Below are positions 30,478-40,299 of a stretch of 64,000 nt of DNA, piece after piece. The position numbers and the translations under genes were made by a program. Source of the stretch: Acetivibrio clariflavus DSM 19732 (GTDB taxonomy: Bacteria; Bacillota; Clostridia; Acetivibrionales; Acetivibrionaceae); the NCBI RefSeq assembly GCF_000237085.1, contig NC_016627.1, positions 3,534,118 through 3,598,117 of the forward strand, in the 5' to 3' direction. Below the pieces are notes generated by a model. That model ran no database searches. It was given only the letters and a program-made list of their open reading frames with translations, and was not told where the DNA came from. Each line of letters begins with the position of its first letter. Position 1 is the stretch's first letter.

Positions 30478-32013
30478 ATCAACTTTCGCAGGAAACAACT
30501 GATAGCTTTGCCTTGATATGAACAGGCAAACAAGTGACAAAGTAGTTGAGAAACTCGTTGACTGTTTCCTTTGTCAAAAGCAGTTTTTCCTGTAAAGTAG
30601 TTTTTAAAGCCTCTATTATAAGCTGCAGTGCCTCATGGAATTTAATGTCCTCAAGTTCATCGCAGCAATAGTAGAACAAAGTACCAATAGTGCGTAAATC
30701 AGTATTATTGCGGTTCTCAACCGCTAACATAATGTACCTTGAAAAAACAATAGTTGTATGGGCAACCATCATATCATAAGAACGACCTTGAAATTCCTTA
30801 GCCAGCTTAAGGTATGACTTACACATCTTGAAGAATACCTCTATGTCCCAGCGTTTTCCGTATATCCTGATTATCTCTGTTTCGGGAAGACTAGTATCTG
30901 TAGATATGAGAGCTAGCCATTTACTCTTGTTTCTTCGGTCACGGACAAAGACAATTTTTGCTGGAATGTGGTTTCCTTCTTTATCGTGTAATTCTACCAT
31001 AACTGAAGCAAGGTATTTTGATCTTCCTCTACGTTTCCTGACAGTTCGGTATATCTCTCTCAATGATTTTTTTTCACCATTGAAGTTATAGTAAATCTTG
31101 GGAGTATCCTTTACCATAGCTATCACATTAAGATTCATCTTACAAATTTTGATAATAGTAGCCGGAAAGGAGAACCAACTGTCAAATAAAACATATTTTG
31201 CTTTAATACCGGTAGCAACTGCTTGTTCCAGCATAGACAGAGCAGATTCCGGTGAAGTGGCTAAGGCATTCTGTCGGCGTTTAAAACCAACGGTTCTTTT
31301 ATCTATAGTATTTTTCGCTGGATTAATGCAAACCCTTGGATTTGTGAACTTAAAAGGTTGAAGGCCACAGGAATAAATGAATTACCGTCTGTCCAACCAA
31401 GTGTAAGCATACGAAAGCCTTTTTTATTCTTATTGCCGTCAGCATGATCTTTGACCCAACTTAAAAGCTCAACTGACTTGCTTCTTGTCCTACTGTAGAA
31501 GGAATCGTCAATTACAAAGGCATCAACCCGTTCATCTGACGTTAATCTATCGATATGATGATTTATGACCTTTGCAGAAAGCAAATATAAAAATCTTTGC
31601 CAGTTGATATGTATGGAATTTAAGAATCTGTAGGCCACATCCCTTGCAAATGGTATATCAAAGCTTTCTGCTTTATAGTTCATAAACAGATTTTTGCCTG
31701 TAAAAACAAGTTCAAACAGTACTTTGAATACCGTAAGACAAGGAATACCTTTATCTTTATATGCGTTTGACTTTTTTAACAGATAGCCTACAGAAAACAT
31801 TTTGAAAAAGTTATCAACTGTCAAAGAAAATCTATTTTCTTCCTTAACCTTCTGTGATACAATAGACATGTTCAAGAACCTCCAAATTGTCGATTTAATA
31901 GGGTTTGGGTACTTCTATTATATCACATAGAAGGGGGTTCTTGTACTTTTTTATTGCCCAAATCTATTGATTTTTCAATGTTCAGTGCACATTATTCACG
32001 TGCGAAAGTTGAT
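30478..32013 (-). mobile_element. IS4-type insertion sequence with 7-bp target duplication
   Basis: 1536 bp with perfect 13-bp terminal inverted repeats (ATCAACTTTCGCA at 30478-30490 and its complement at 32001-32013). A perfect 7-bp direct repeat TATGTAA flanks it at 30471-30477 and 32014-32020. The transposase stop codon overlaps the left repeat. Perfect ends and target duplication point to a fairly recent insertion, in the gap between comEA and the carboxypeptidase gene. Confidence 0.93.
30479..31869 (-). pseudogene. IS4-type DDE transposase, frameshifted
   Basis: The N-terminal part starts at ATG 31869 (GGAGG upstream) and ends early at about 31303; the C-terminal part is read in another frame to 30479. 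Joining the frames near 31340-31360 restores a continuous protein (...FNLLSS to INPAKNTIDKRTVGFKRR). Motifs are the first Asp in AFVIDDSFY, the second Asp in YVLFDSWFSFP and the Y-(2)-R-(3)-E-type YGKRWDIEVFFKM. A one-base change separates the halves. I see no standard slippery heptamer in the right phase, so inactivation is more likely than programmed frameshifting. Confidence 0.85.
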
Positions 32014-32144
32014 TATGTAATTTTTTAAATTCAGACATTTTATGTAAAATATTTATAAACAAATATACAGCGCATTTGATATTTATTCTTTTATTTTAAA
32101 TATATTTTTTCGCATAATATTACATAATATTTTAGGAGGAATAA

Positions 32145-33440
32145 ATGAGAAAGCTTATTACAGGAATAATTTTAACTGCGGCTTTAATTATAAATTCTAC
32201 TACTCAGATAAAAGCTCAAACATTTAATTTTGATGCAAAATCCTATATTTTAATAGATTCAAAAACAGGTTATGTTATCTGTGAACATAATGCCGATCAA
32301 CAGGTTTACCCGGCAAGTACAACTAAAATTATGACTGCAATACTGGGAATTGAAAATGCAAAACCTGACGATATAATGACAGTAAGCCAATATGCCATAG
32401 ACAATATCGGGCCGGGAGGAATGAATATAGGATTGCTTCCGGGAGAACAGCTTACCTTTAAAGATCTTTTAAATGCTCTTTTAGTCAGATCAGCCAACGA
32501 AACAGCTTTTGTTATTGCCGAAAATATAGGCCCTACAGTAGATGCTTTCATGAAAAAGATGAATGAACGTGCAAAAGAACTCGGTGCTTTAAACACTAAT
32601 TTTGTCAATCCGTGCGGAATGGATACCGATGAAAGTGCAAAAAATCACCTTACTACAGCCCGAGACTTGGCATTAATGGCAAAATATGCAATGACACTGC
32701 CACTATTTAGAGAAACAGTAAAAAAGACAAGTTGTACCATTCCTCCAACAAACAAGCATGAGGAAGAAATTATATTACCTTCCACCAATAAACTTTTTCA
32801 GGCAAGATACAAATCTGAATATTATACTGAAGTTACAGGAATAAAAACAGGCTATACAAATAGGGCACTCTTCACCCTTGTGGCATCGGCTGCAAATGAA
32901 GACGGTATGGAATTGATTTCAGTTATATTGGGATGTCCAACCGATGCAATATATCAATACACTAAAGAATTACTCGAATACGGTTTTAAGAACTATTCAC
33001 AGAAAAATCTTATTGCTGAAAATACATACGTAACAAGCGTGACTGTTGCCGACGCAAGTTTTAATCCCAATCTCGACCTTGTTGCTGCTGAAGATTTTAA
33101 GTGCATACTTCCAAACGATCCCGATGCTTTCGACAGTGTATCTAAAAATATAAAAGTCAAAGAAAATATCACTGCTCCGGTTAAAAAGGGTACCGTATTA
33201 GGTTCAGTGGAATTTGTGAAAGACGGTTTTGTCCTTGGAGAAGTAAATTTAATTGCATCAAGAGATATTGAAAAATTGATTCCAACACCTGTACCTTCAC
33301 AAAAAATTATGTCTACTGTCGGTAATTCAAGAACTTTTAAAACTTTAAAGGTTTTGTTTTTTATAGTAGTTGGCTTTTTAATATTGAGATTTATTTTAAG
33401 AAAAATTTCAAGAAGAAGGCGTATGAATAGACTATATTAA
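32145..33440 (+). CDS. D-alanyl-D-alanine carboxypeptidase (penicillin-binding protein 5/DacF type)
   Basis: 431 residues. A signal peptide (1-24, ending near IKAQ) is followed by the peptidase S11 domain with the three active-site motifs: SxxK in PASTTKIMTA (about residue 62), SxN in VRSANETA (about 118) and KTG in IKTGYTN (about 230). A PBP5-like beta domain follows, then a C-terminal membrane helix (about 402-421) and basic tail that anchor it. It trims the last D-Ala from peptidoglycan stem peptides. Start is supported by TAGGAGGA. An IS4-type element now ends 130 bases upstream and could affect expression. Confidence 0.95.
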   Translation: MRKLITGIILTAALIINSTTQIKAQTFNFDAKSYILIDSKTGYVICEHNADQQVYPASTTKIMTAILGIENAKPDDIMTVSQYAIDNIGPGGMNIGLLPGEQLTFKDLLNALLVRSANETAFVIAENIGPTVDAFMKKMNERAKELGALNTNFVNPCGMDTDESAKNHLTTARDLALMAKYAMTLPLFRETVKKTSCTIPPTNKHEEEIILPSTNKLFQARYKSEYYTEVTGIKTGYTNRALFTLVASAANEDGMELISVILGCPTDAIYQYTKELLEYGFKNYSQKNLIAENTYVTSVTVADASFNPNLDLVAAEDFKCILPNDPDAFDSVSKNIKVKENITAPVKKGTVLGSVEFVKDGFVLGEVNLIASRDIEKLIPTPVPSQKIMSTVGNSRTFKTLKVLFFIVVGFLILRFILRKISRRRRMNRLY

Positions 33441-33573
33441 ATTTCACATTTAATTTTCAAACTTTTTGTAATTCACCATATAAAAAAATACTCCAACATA
33501 GAATTATAAGAGAGAGAAAAAAATTTTATTGTTTTCATTTGTATATTGTTATAAAAAGTGAGGTTAATTAAAT

Positions 33574-35292
33574 ATGAAAAAAATAAGAAAAACTGATGTA
33601 AGACCCATTAAAGACCTAAGAGACTTGCTTCAGCAAACCTGTAGTCTATACGGTTCGAAAAATGCCTTTTACATTAAAGACGACAGTCAAAACTATAAAG
33701 GTATAACATATAGCGAATTTAAAAATGATGTGGACGCACTAGGCACTGTATTTCTCAATCTTGGCCTTAAGGATAAATTTATTGCAGTAATGGGAGAAAA
33801 TCGTTATGAATGGTGTGTAACCTATCTTGCAACTGCCAACGGTGTTGGTGTAATAGTTCCCTTAGACAAGGAACTCCCTACGGCAGAACTGGAAAATTTG
33901 CTAAAACGTTCAAACGCTTCTGCTATTGTTTACTCAGGCAAACATCACGAACAACTGGTAGAAATCTCCCAAAATGTATCCCATATAAAATACTTTATAA
34001 ATATGGATATAGACAAACATATCGATGACAGTTTTCTTTCTCTTAAAGCATTGATAGCTGAAGGTAAGGAACTTTTAAACAGTGGAAATTCAGATTATTT
34101 GAATGCAACTATTGATGAAAATGAAATGAGATTTCTGATCTTTACTTCGGGAACAACAGATCTGGCAAAGGGTGTAATGCTGTCCCATAAAAATATATGC
34201 ACCGACATCGTTGCCGTTGTTTCTGCTTTATATATAGACAGCACCGACTCCATTTTATCCATATTGCCCTTGCATCACACCTACGCCTGTACAGTTGACT
34301 TCCTGACCTTTATCTATATTGGAGGATGTATATCCTTTAATGAAGGTTTGAAACACATCCCCAAAAACTTAAAGGAAACCAAGCCCACAATACTCATACT
34401 GGTTCCCTTAATAATTGAAAACATGTATCAAAAAATATGAGCTCAGGCATCAAAGGATTGGAAGCTCAAACTCAAACTAAAATTAGGACTTTTTGTCAGC
34501 GTTTTTCTATACAAGTGTTTAAAAATCGATATCCGAAGAAAAATATTCAAAGAAATTATAGACAATTTCGGTGGAAGGATAAGACTTATCATAGCTGGAG
34601 CTGCTGCAATAGATCCGGCAGTTATAAGAGGTTTACAAAATATGGGTATCCTTACACTACAGGGATATGGACTTACAGAAGCCTCTCCTATTGTTTCGGT
34701 TAACAGAGAGGAAAAAAATAAAGATAATTCCATAGGCCTTCCTCTTCCGGGAGTGGAAGTAAAAATTGTTAATCCAGATAATGAAGGCAATGGTGAGATA
34801 GTAGTAAGGGGCGGCAATGTCATGCTCGGCTATTACCAAAATGAAGAAGCCACCAAAAAAGTCTTAAAAGACGGATGGCTCTACACCGGAGACCTTGGGA
34901 AAATGGATAATGAAGGATTTTTATATATAACCGGAAGAAAGAAAAATGTTATTGTCACTAAAAACGGTAAAAATATATTCCCAGAAGAGGTTGAATCCTA
35001 TATCAATAAAAGTCCGTACATTAAGGAATCCCTTGTAACCGGCATAGATGACGATGAGAAGAATGAAACCATAGTTACTGCACAAATTGTAATTGATTTG
35101 GAAAAAATAAAGGAAAAACTCAATAACCCCAATCCGTCGCAGGAAGAAATATATAGGCTTATCAAATACGAAATAAAACAAATAAATAAAAATATGCCGC
35201 TTTATAAACGTGTTCAAGATTTTACAATACGAGAAAATGAATTTGCAAAGACAACTACAAAAAAGATAAAGCGTTATCTTGAAAAACAATAA
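33574..35292 (+). pseudogene. Long-chain acyl-CoA synthetase (AMP-forming), one in-frame TGA
   Basis: The reading frame from ATG 33574 to 35292 encodes a complete ~572-residue AMP-binding enzyme except for a TGA at 34438-34440. Both sides are in the same frame. Before it lie the ATP loop FTSGTTDLAKGVMLSH and a HHTYA segment; after it GYGLTEASP, the YTGDLG adenylate motif and the KNGKNIFPEE lysine loop. The stop falls in IENMYQKI-stop-AQASKD, where relatives usually have Trp (KIWAQA), so TGG to TGA explains it. The enzyme would activate fatty acids as acyl-AMP and acyl-CoA. A nonsense mutation, UGA read-through or a sequencing error are all possible. Confidence 0.87.
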
Positions 35293-35326
35293 AAATAAAA
35301 GTGAAAAAATAGATTTTGAACTTTAA

Positions 35327-35385
35327 AATGCGCTTAATTATCATAGTTCAATGGGACTGGACTATGATAGTTAAACGCATTTTTT
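35327..35385 (+). terminator. Intrinsic terminator of the acyl-CoA synthetase gene
   Basis: A long stem, AATGCGCTTAATTATCATAG paired with CTATGATAGTTAAACGCATT, is followed by six T. It abuts the left end of the first IS256 element. Confidence 0.88.
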
Positions 35386-35474
35386 GAGGATGTAAAAAAA
35401 TTTGTGTATAGATGATTGAATGTTCTCCTTCTTGGCAAGGATTAATAATAATAAAAGCTAAGGAGGAGAACTTT

Positions 35475-36701
35475 ATGTCAACGTTAACAAAAGAACATAT
35501 AAAGCAATTAGTTCGGGAAAATAATTTCCAAAGCGTATCAGATGTAAATGCATATCTAAAAGACATTTTTAAAGATATTATTCAAGAACTGCTTGAGGCA
35601 GAACTTGAAGCAGAATTGGGTTATGCAAAAGATGATGTGGCAAATAAAAATACCGATAATAGCCGTAATGGTTATACACCAAAAAAAATAAAAAGTGAGT
35701 TTGGTGAAATTGATATACAAGTGCCTAGAGATCGTAAAGGAGAATTTCAACCTAAAATTATCCCAAAATATCAGCGTAATGTTTCCGGAATTGAGGAAAA
35801 AGTTATAGCTCTATATGCAAGGGGAATGTCTACAAGAGATATTAGTCAACAAATTGAAGAACTTTATGGATTCAGCCTGTCTCCGGAGATGGTTAGCAAG
35901 ATTACTGACAGAATTGCTCCAGAAATAAAAGAATGGCAGCAAAGACCTCTTGAACCTATATACTCTTTTGTTTTTATGGATGCAATACACTATAAAGTTA
36001 AGGACAACGGAAGAATAATAAACAGGGCAGCTTATGTTGTTCTAGGTGTTACTATTGATGGATATAAGGATATTTTAGGGATCTGGATTGGTGACAATGA
36101 ATCCTCAAAGTTTTGGCTTGGTGTACTGAATGACCTTAAAAATAGAGGAGTACAGGATGTTTTAATTTTTTGTGTTGATGGACTTACCGGACTTAAGGAA
36201 GCCATAAATGCTGCATATCCAAAATCTGAAGTGCAGCGTTGCATAATACATCAGCTGAGAAATTCTTTTAAGTATGTGCCATACAAAGACCTAAAAGCCT
36301 TTAGTAATGATTTTAAAAATGTCTACAAAGCTATTAATGAAGAGGTTGCCTTAGAGAAGTTTTATGAATTAAAAGAAAAATGGGGAAAAAGCTATCCCTT
36401 TGCGATACGGAGCTGGGAAAATAATTGGGATGTACTAAGTCCATTCTATAAATTTCCAGAAGAAATCCGAAAGATTATCTATACAACTAATGTCATTGAA
36501 GGATTACACCGGCAGTACCGTAAGGTAACAAAATCAAAAACTATGTTTCCATCAGATGATTCTTTAGAAAAAATGCTATATATGGATATGGCTTCAAAAA
36601 ATGTGATAAAAAAATGGACCCAACGTTATAAAAATTGGGATAGGGTATTGAATCAACTGATAATTCAATACCCAGGACGCCTTGACAATTATGTTAGTTA
36701 A
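35475..36701 (+). CDS. IS256-family (Mutator-type) transposase
   Basis: 408 residues from ATG 35475 (AAGGAGGAG eight bases upstream). The family start MSTLTKEHIKQLVRENNFQS, the DDE aspartates (FVFMDAIHYKV and FCVDGLTGLKEA), the CIIHQLRNSFKYV helix and the closing TTNVIEGLHRQYRK with the catalytic Glu are all present. Clearly homologous along its length to the transposase at 43406-44623. The frame is intact. Confidence 0.95.
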   Translation: MSTLTKEHIKQLVRENNFQSVSDVNAYLKDIFKDIIQELLEAELEAELGYAKDDVANKNTDNSRNGYTPKKIKSEFGEIDIQVPRDRKGEFQPKIIPKYQRNVSGIEEKVIALYARGMSTRDISQQIEELYGFSLSPEMVSKITDRIAPEIKEWQQRPLEPIYSFVFMDAIHYKVKDNGRIINRAAYVVLGVTIDGYKDILGIWIGDNESSKFWLGVLNDLKNRGVQDVLIFCVDGLTGLKEAINAAYPKSEVQRCIIHQLRNSFKYVPYKDLKAFSNDFKNVYKAINEEVALEKFYELKEKWGKSYPFAIRSWENNWDVLSPFYKFPEEIRKIIYTTNVIEGLHRQYRKVTKSKTMFPSDDSLEKMLYMDMASKNVIKKWTQRYKNWDRVLNQLIIQYPGRLDNYVS

Positions 36702-36742
36702 AACAGAAAGACAAATAAAGTATTAAGTGTTCCTTGAAAACT

Positions 36743-36988
36743 TTATATGGCGGTTTTACTATGTTTAATATCTTCCTTTGAATTTTTAAGTACAAGGTAT
36801 AATTTGTCTGCAGAGTTGACTTTTCCGGAAACACAATATATTTTGTCTCTTTTAAAGACATGTTTTTTCCTGAAGTCATAGAGTAAATAAACCCGGTTAG
36901 TGTCAAGTTCCTTCATTGTAAAAATATTGTATCTATCTAATTCTTTGCAATTTATCACTACCATGTGGTTAGCACTAAAATTAAACAC
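36743..36988 (-). CDS. Small protein of unknown function inside the IS256 element
   Basis: 81 residues from a GTG at 36988, preceded by AAGGAG with a seven-base gap, which makes it a credible gene although its family is unknown to me. It has no signal peptide or membrane helix and is rich in Lys, Asp and Asn. It is read opposite to the transposase, within the element ends, and is absent from the shorter IS256 copy. A GC-rich foldable stretch lies about 70-130 bases upstream in its leader. It could be a passenger gene or a remnant of an earlier insertion into the element. Confidence 0.5.
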   Translation of the reverse strand: MFNFSANHMVVINCKELDRYNIFTMKELDTNRVYLLYDFRKKHVFKRDKIYCVSGKVNSADKLYLVLKNSKEDIKHSKTAI

Positions 36989-37056
36989 TGCAAAGCTCCT
37001 TCATCATAAAAAATATAGAATCTTATATAGGATTTTATACGCTTCCCTGAAACTTG

Positions 37057-37118
37057 TATGGTTTCAGCCCGGTTGTAGGTTCCCTGTTGCTTCCCAGCAT
37101 TGCAGGGTATCGGCAGAG
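37057..37118 (-). ncRNA. Candidate structured RNA leader upstream of the 81-residue gene
   Basis: In otherwise AT-rich DNA this stretch is GC-rich and folds well. An outer stem GCCCGG/CCGGGC encloses an internal loop, then CCCTG/CAGGG and a small apical TGC/GCA hairpin. On the minus strand it would lie in the 5' leader of the gene starting at 36988. I cannot match it to a riboswitch class I know; it may instead be an element-internal fold. Confidence 0.35.
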
Positions 37119-37432
37119 CCGGGCCTCAATAGAATTATTGACAAAAAGCAAATTAAATTAACATTGTACTTTTATGTTTTTACTTTTTTAAATTTGCTAG
37201 ACAAATAAGTATTGCCAATTATTAAAAAATTTATGTATAAAACTTTAATAATTGGCAAAACTCTATAATGAAAAACAAAATGCAGTTATATATTCTGTAA
37301 ACTAAAATTAATTAATGTTTCTTGCTGAAAAGGATTTACATAAAATCTAAACCCACAAAATTATTTACACTCCCCTTAAAGATTCTAAAGCTATACATCA
37401 AAGCCTTTACATGTATTTTCTTACAATGGCTT

Positions 37433-37531
37433 GTTTTTCAAAATGTGCAGGAATAGATTGCAAAAAATCCTTGCTGTTTCACTAGCAAAGGATTTTTTTT
37501 GCAATCTTTCCGCACTATATTTTTGAAAAAC
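37433..37531. repeat. Long imperfect palindrome (~99 bp)
   Basis: The two ~45-base arms start GTTTTTCAAAA and end TTTTGAAAAAC. They pair through GATTGCAAAAAATCC / GGATTTTTTTTGCAATC around an 8-base loop (GTTTCACT). The inner part alone could act as a terminator on either strand, but the outer arms make it much longer than needed. It lies just outside the first IS256 element. Confidence 0.7.
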
Positions 37532-37791
37532 GCCTGTAGAAAAGCATAGTTTGGCTTAATGTAAGCTTAGAAGTCTTTTTGGGCGGTAACCTGTTTACTA
37601 CTAAGCAAAACATAAGCATCTGAAAAGCTACTGTTGAGCAGTTTGTAGTATCTCTAAAAGTAATATAGTTGTGCCTTTGAAGCCTGATATTGTTTAGCCT
37701 TTGGAGATTACCTGTAACTCCTAGCTAGTATGAAATATAAAAGTATAATTTGTAAGTTTAAAATAAGATCTATTTTAAATACTAAACTACT
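37532..37791. other. Intergenic region between palindrome and XRE gene
   Basis: No gene seen. Two short related stretches (GGTAACCTGTTTACTACTAAG near 37587 and GATTACCTGTAACTCCTAGC near 37705) can each form a small hairpin; their meaning is unknown. Confidence 0.3.
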
Positions 37792-38123
37792 TTATTTTTT
37801 TGATGTGTGTCTAAAGATTGTTTTTATAACATCAAATATTAATAATTCTAGTTCTTTGTACTGTAAGTTTTTCACAGAAGCTAAGACTTCATTTATACTT
37901 TTATCTTGTGTTTCATGTTTAGAATCTTTTAAAAGATAATCAGTAGTAACATCTAATATATTTGAAAGTTTGAAAAGCGTTTCAACACTCAATTTCTTGT
38001 CCCCTCGTTCAATAATTCCAACATATGAAGGTGAAATATTACACAGTTCAGCAAGTTGTTCTTGCGTTAAATTTTTTTTAATCTTTCTTTTTTTACTCTC
38101 ATTCCTAACTGTTTATAATCCAT
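37792..38123 (-). pseudogene. XRE-family transcriptional regulator, frameshifted in an A8 run
   Basis: From ATG 38123 (GAGGTGA nine bases upstream) the protein begins MDYKQLGMRVKKERLKK, then meets a stop just after a run of eight A on the coding strand (plus-strand T at 38072-38079). With nine A it would continue without a break as NLTQEQLAELCNISPSYVGI, IERGDKKLSVETLFKLSN and on to the end at 37792. That is a complete ~110-residue helix-turn-helix Cro/CI-type repressor. The intact downstream frame suggests recent loss, slippage-controlled expression or a base-call error. It lies in the IS-rich island. Confidence 0.75.
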
Positions 38124-38565
38124 CTATAAAAATCACCTCATATATTATTTAAAGTCATATAAGAGGTAATTTGAATATACTATTGTTATTAAAATATTAC
38201 TGTGAGTATTGAATTCGAAAAATAATTATGATATATTTGATTATGCTATTTTAATAATTATTTATATTTTAATTATATGTTGCATTTTATGATTTTATAT
38301 GTAAAATAAATAATATATGTTTTTATCTCCTGTAAATAAATATAATGCTCTCGAAAACTCGTATTGCTTTCGAGGTCTCTATTTCAGGAGCAAGCTAATT
38401 TAGCTCACCCCTAAAATCCACCAATATTTTCCTTAAAATTTTCCAATAAAATTATCCTAATTTTAGCCATATATGGCACCAATCTACCTTGACTTTTTCA
38501 CAGCGCCCCCAAAATCGAAGTAGGTGGTAATATTTGCCATTACTTTGATTGTGGAGGTTTTATTT
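38124..38565. other. Intergenic region upstream of a transposase
   Basis: Contains the XRE promoter region, very AT-rich, and from about 38340 a less AT-rich stretch with a short CTCGAAA/TTTCGAG stem that probably belongs to the following insertion element. I could not identify that element's terminal repeats. Confidence 0.35.
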
Positions 38566-40064
38566 ATGCTGCGTAACTTTGAGTCTCACACTTCTTATCA
38601 GGAAAACCTGAAGCTTCATCTCCTGCTTTTTTGGGAGACCGATAGGGGCAGGGTCACGGATATGGAAAAATCCATATCCAAGCTATACCTTCTCAATTTG
38701 GATCCCCTGCTCCCTATCATTAAACCCCTTTATTCTAATACCGGCTGTCCCGCCAAGAACCAGCTGGGTATTATTCGCTCTCTTATCCTTATGCTCGACC
38801 AAAAACACCACGGCATTACAAACTGGGCCAAAAAAGTGGCCAACGACCCCCTCCTTTGTGCTATTTGCGGATTCCAATATGGAAAAGCCCCTTCCGTCGG
38901 TTCCTACTATGACTTCATTAAACGTCTATGGAAAGCTTCTCATAAAATCCATGTCGCCATGAAAAAGAAACTGAGGCCTTTCAAGCCTAAACCCCGTAAG
39001 AAACTCAAGGCCGGCCAGAAACTGAAACCCAAGCACAACGGCATCGTTAAAAAGTTTGCCAGAATCGCCATGAGAGACGCACTCCCTGAGTATCGTCCCG
39101 AACAGATCTTCCAGGAATTCCTTGCCCGCTGTGTCGTTGATGTTTCCGCCAAAATGGGTATCTTGGGCGATGTGCAAAAACTTTCTGTCGCCGGTGATGG
39201 CACCCCATTCTATTCCGGTGCTTCCCATTACGGTACAAAGGTCTGTGATTGTAAAAAACACGGTGTCTACGATTGCAAGTGCCCCAGACGTTATTCCGAC
39301 CCTGATGCAAGATGGGGTTGGGACAGCTACAGGGAACAGTGGTTCTATGGCGATACCCTCTTTAACATCACTGCTTCCGACAGTCCCTATGACCTTCCCA
39401 TTTACCTGCGTAAAGCACAGGCTTCAAGACATGACAGCATCCTTGCCGTTTTTGCCATGTCTGAGGTAAGAAAACTTTATCCTGACCTTTGCATCCGTAA
39501 TTTTATTGCCGATGGGGCCATGGACAACTATCCCACCTATGAACTCATGTATCATTGGAACATCATCCCATTCATCCCCCTTGATGCAAAAACCAAACAA
39601 ACTCTTACCAAGCTGCCTCCGGGAATTATCTGCCTTGATGATCAAGGCAGGCCTATCTGCAAAGGCGGTATCCCTTACGAAGACTGCGGCTACTCCTACC
39701 CCAAAGGTATCAAGTACAGGTGCTATTTCGACTGCCATGACATTGAAAACCTTGTCAATGTACCGATTCACCTTATGGAAGGACTGTCTATTTAAAGCCC
39801 AAAGACGATTTCCGGCTGATTACTCCCGTACCCCGCGGCTCTGAAGCTTTTAATGAAAAATTTAAAACACGCACCTCTGTCGAAAGAAGCCACAAAAGGC
39901 TCTTTGAAGATTACGACATTGAAGAGTACAAGGCCAGAAGCTCCAGGCAGCGGTTTGCATTGGCTACTTTTGCTGCAGTGAATGTCCACTTGGACGCTTG
40001 GGTCAAGCATACAGGCTTTAGTATAATTCCTTTGCTTGAAGAACTTTCTGGCAAAGCAGCCTGA
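38566..40064 (+). pseudogene. DDE transposase (IS1182/IS5-like), single-base frameshift
   Basis: ATG 38566 follows GTGGAGG. The first frame runs to about 39797 but diverges from the expected sequence after ...HDIENLVN near 39757. One missing base there (AATGT for AATTGT) restores CTDSPYGRTVYLKPKDDFRL and the frame to the TGA at 40064. Aspartates in SVAGDGTPFYSG and FIADGAMDNYPTYE, and Glu in TSVERSHKRLFEDY, fit a DDE catalytic triad. GC content is clearly higher than in the neighbourhood, pointing to transfer from elsewhere. Family placement is by general resemblance only. Confidence 0.82.
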
Positions 40065-40299
40065 TAGCTACCGAGTCTTTATTGTGATGAACCAATGGCC
40101 TTCTCATAGGCTTTGCTTTGCTATGCCCATTTTCAGAAAGTTATACAGCATATTCGTTTATCAAGGTTCATTTCGTCAATATGCATTTACTTTTGTCAGT
40201 CTCTCAATGTTACTTTATCCCATTAATTAACATTCAGCAGGTTTTCCAGTTACTTTTCGAGACTATTCTAAATAATAATTATGTTGGGAGGTTGATAAT
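40065..40299. other. Intergenic region before the small secreted protein gene
   Basis: The first part may be the right end of the transposon; the second part is the leader of the next gene, with GGGAGG near 40288. No further feature seen. Confidence 0.3.

Larger units (their letters stand above)
35386..37375 (+). mobile_element. IS256-family element, long form with extra 3' segment
   Basis: Bounded by imperfect inverted repeats (left about 35386-35406, right about 37354-37375, 16 of 21 positions matching) that also resemble the ends of the second copy at 43316-44899. After the transposase it has about 670 bases, against about 280 in the other copy. The extra part carries a small minus-strand gene and a GC-rich structured stretch. 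An imperfect palindrome centred near 37230 is present in related form in the other copy. I find no clear target duplication, so the exact ends are approximate. Confidence 0.75.

Noticed and set aside
31340-31360. Programmed -1 frameshift in the IS4-type transposase
   Set aside because: No slippery heptamer in the right phase is visible, and this family normally has a single frame; treated as inactivation.
37057-37118. Known riboswitch class (such as cyclic-di-GMP, cobalamin or ZTP)
   Set aside because: I compared the conserved core sequences I know and none fits; kept only as an unassigned structured candidate.
35378-37383. Target-site duplication around the first IS256 element
   Set aside because: The 8-9 bases next to the two ends do not match, so the insertion may be old or the ends slightly misplaced.
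38930-39310. Minus-strand open frames inside the GC-richer transposase
   Set aside because: They result from higher GC content in a gene read on the plus strand and match no known protein.
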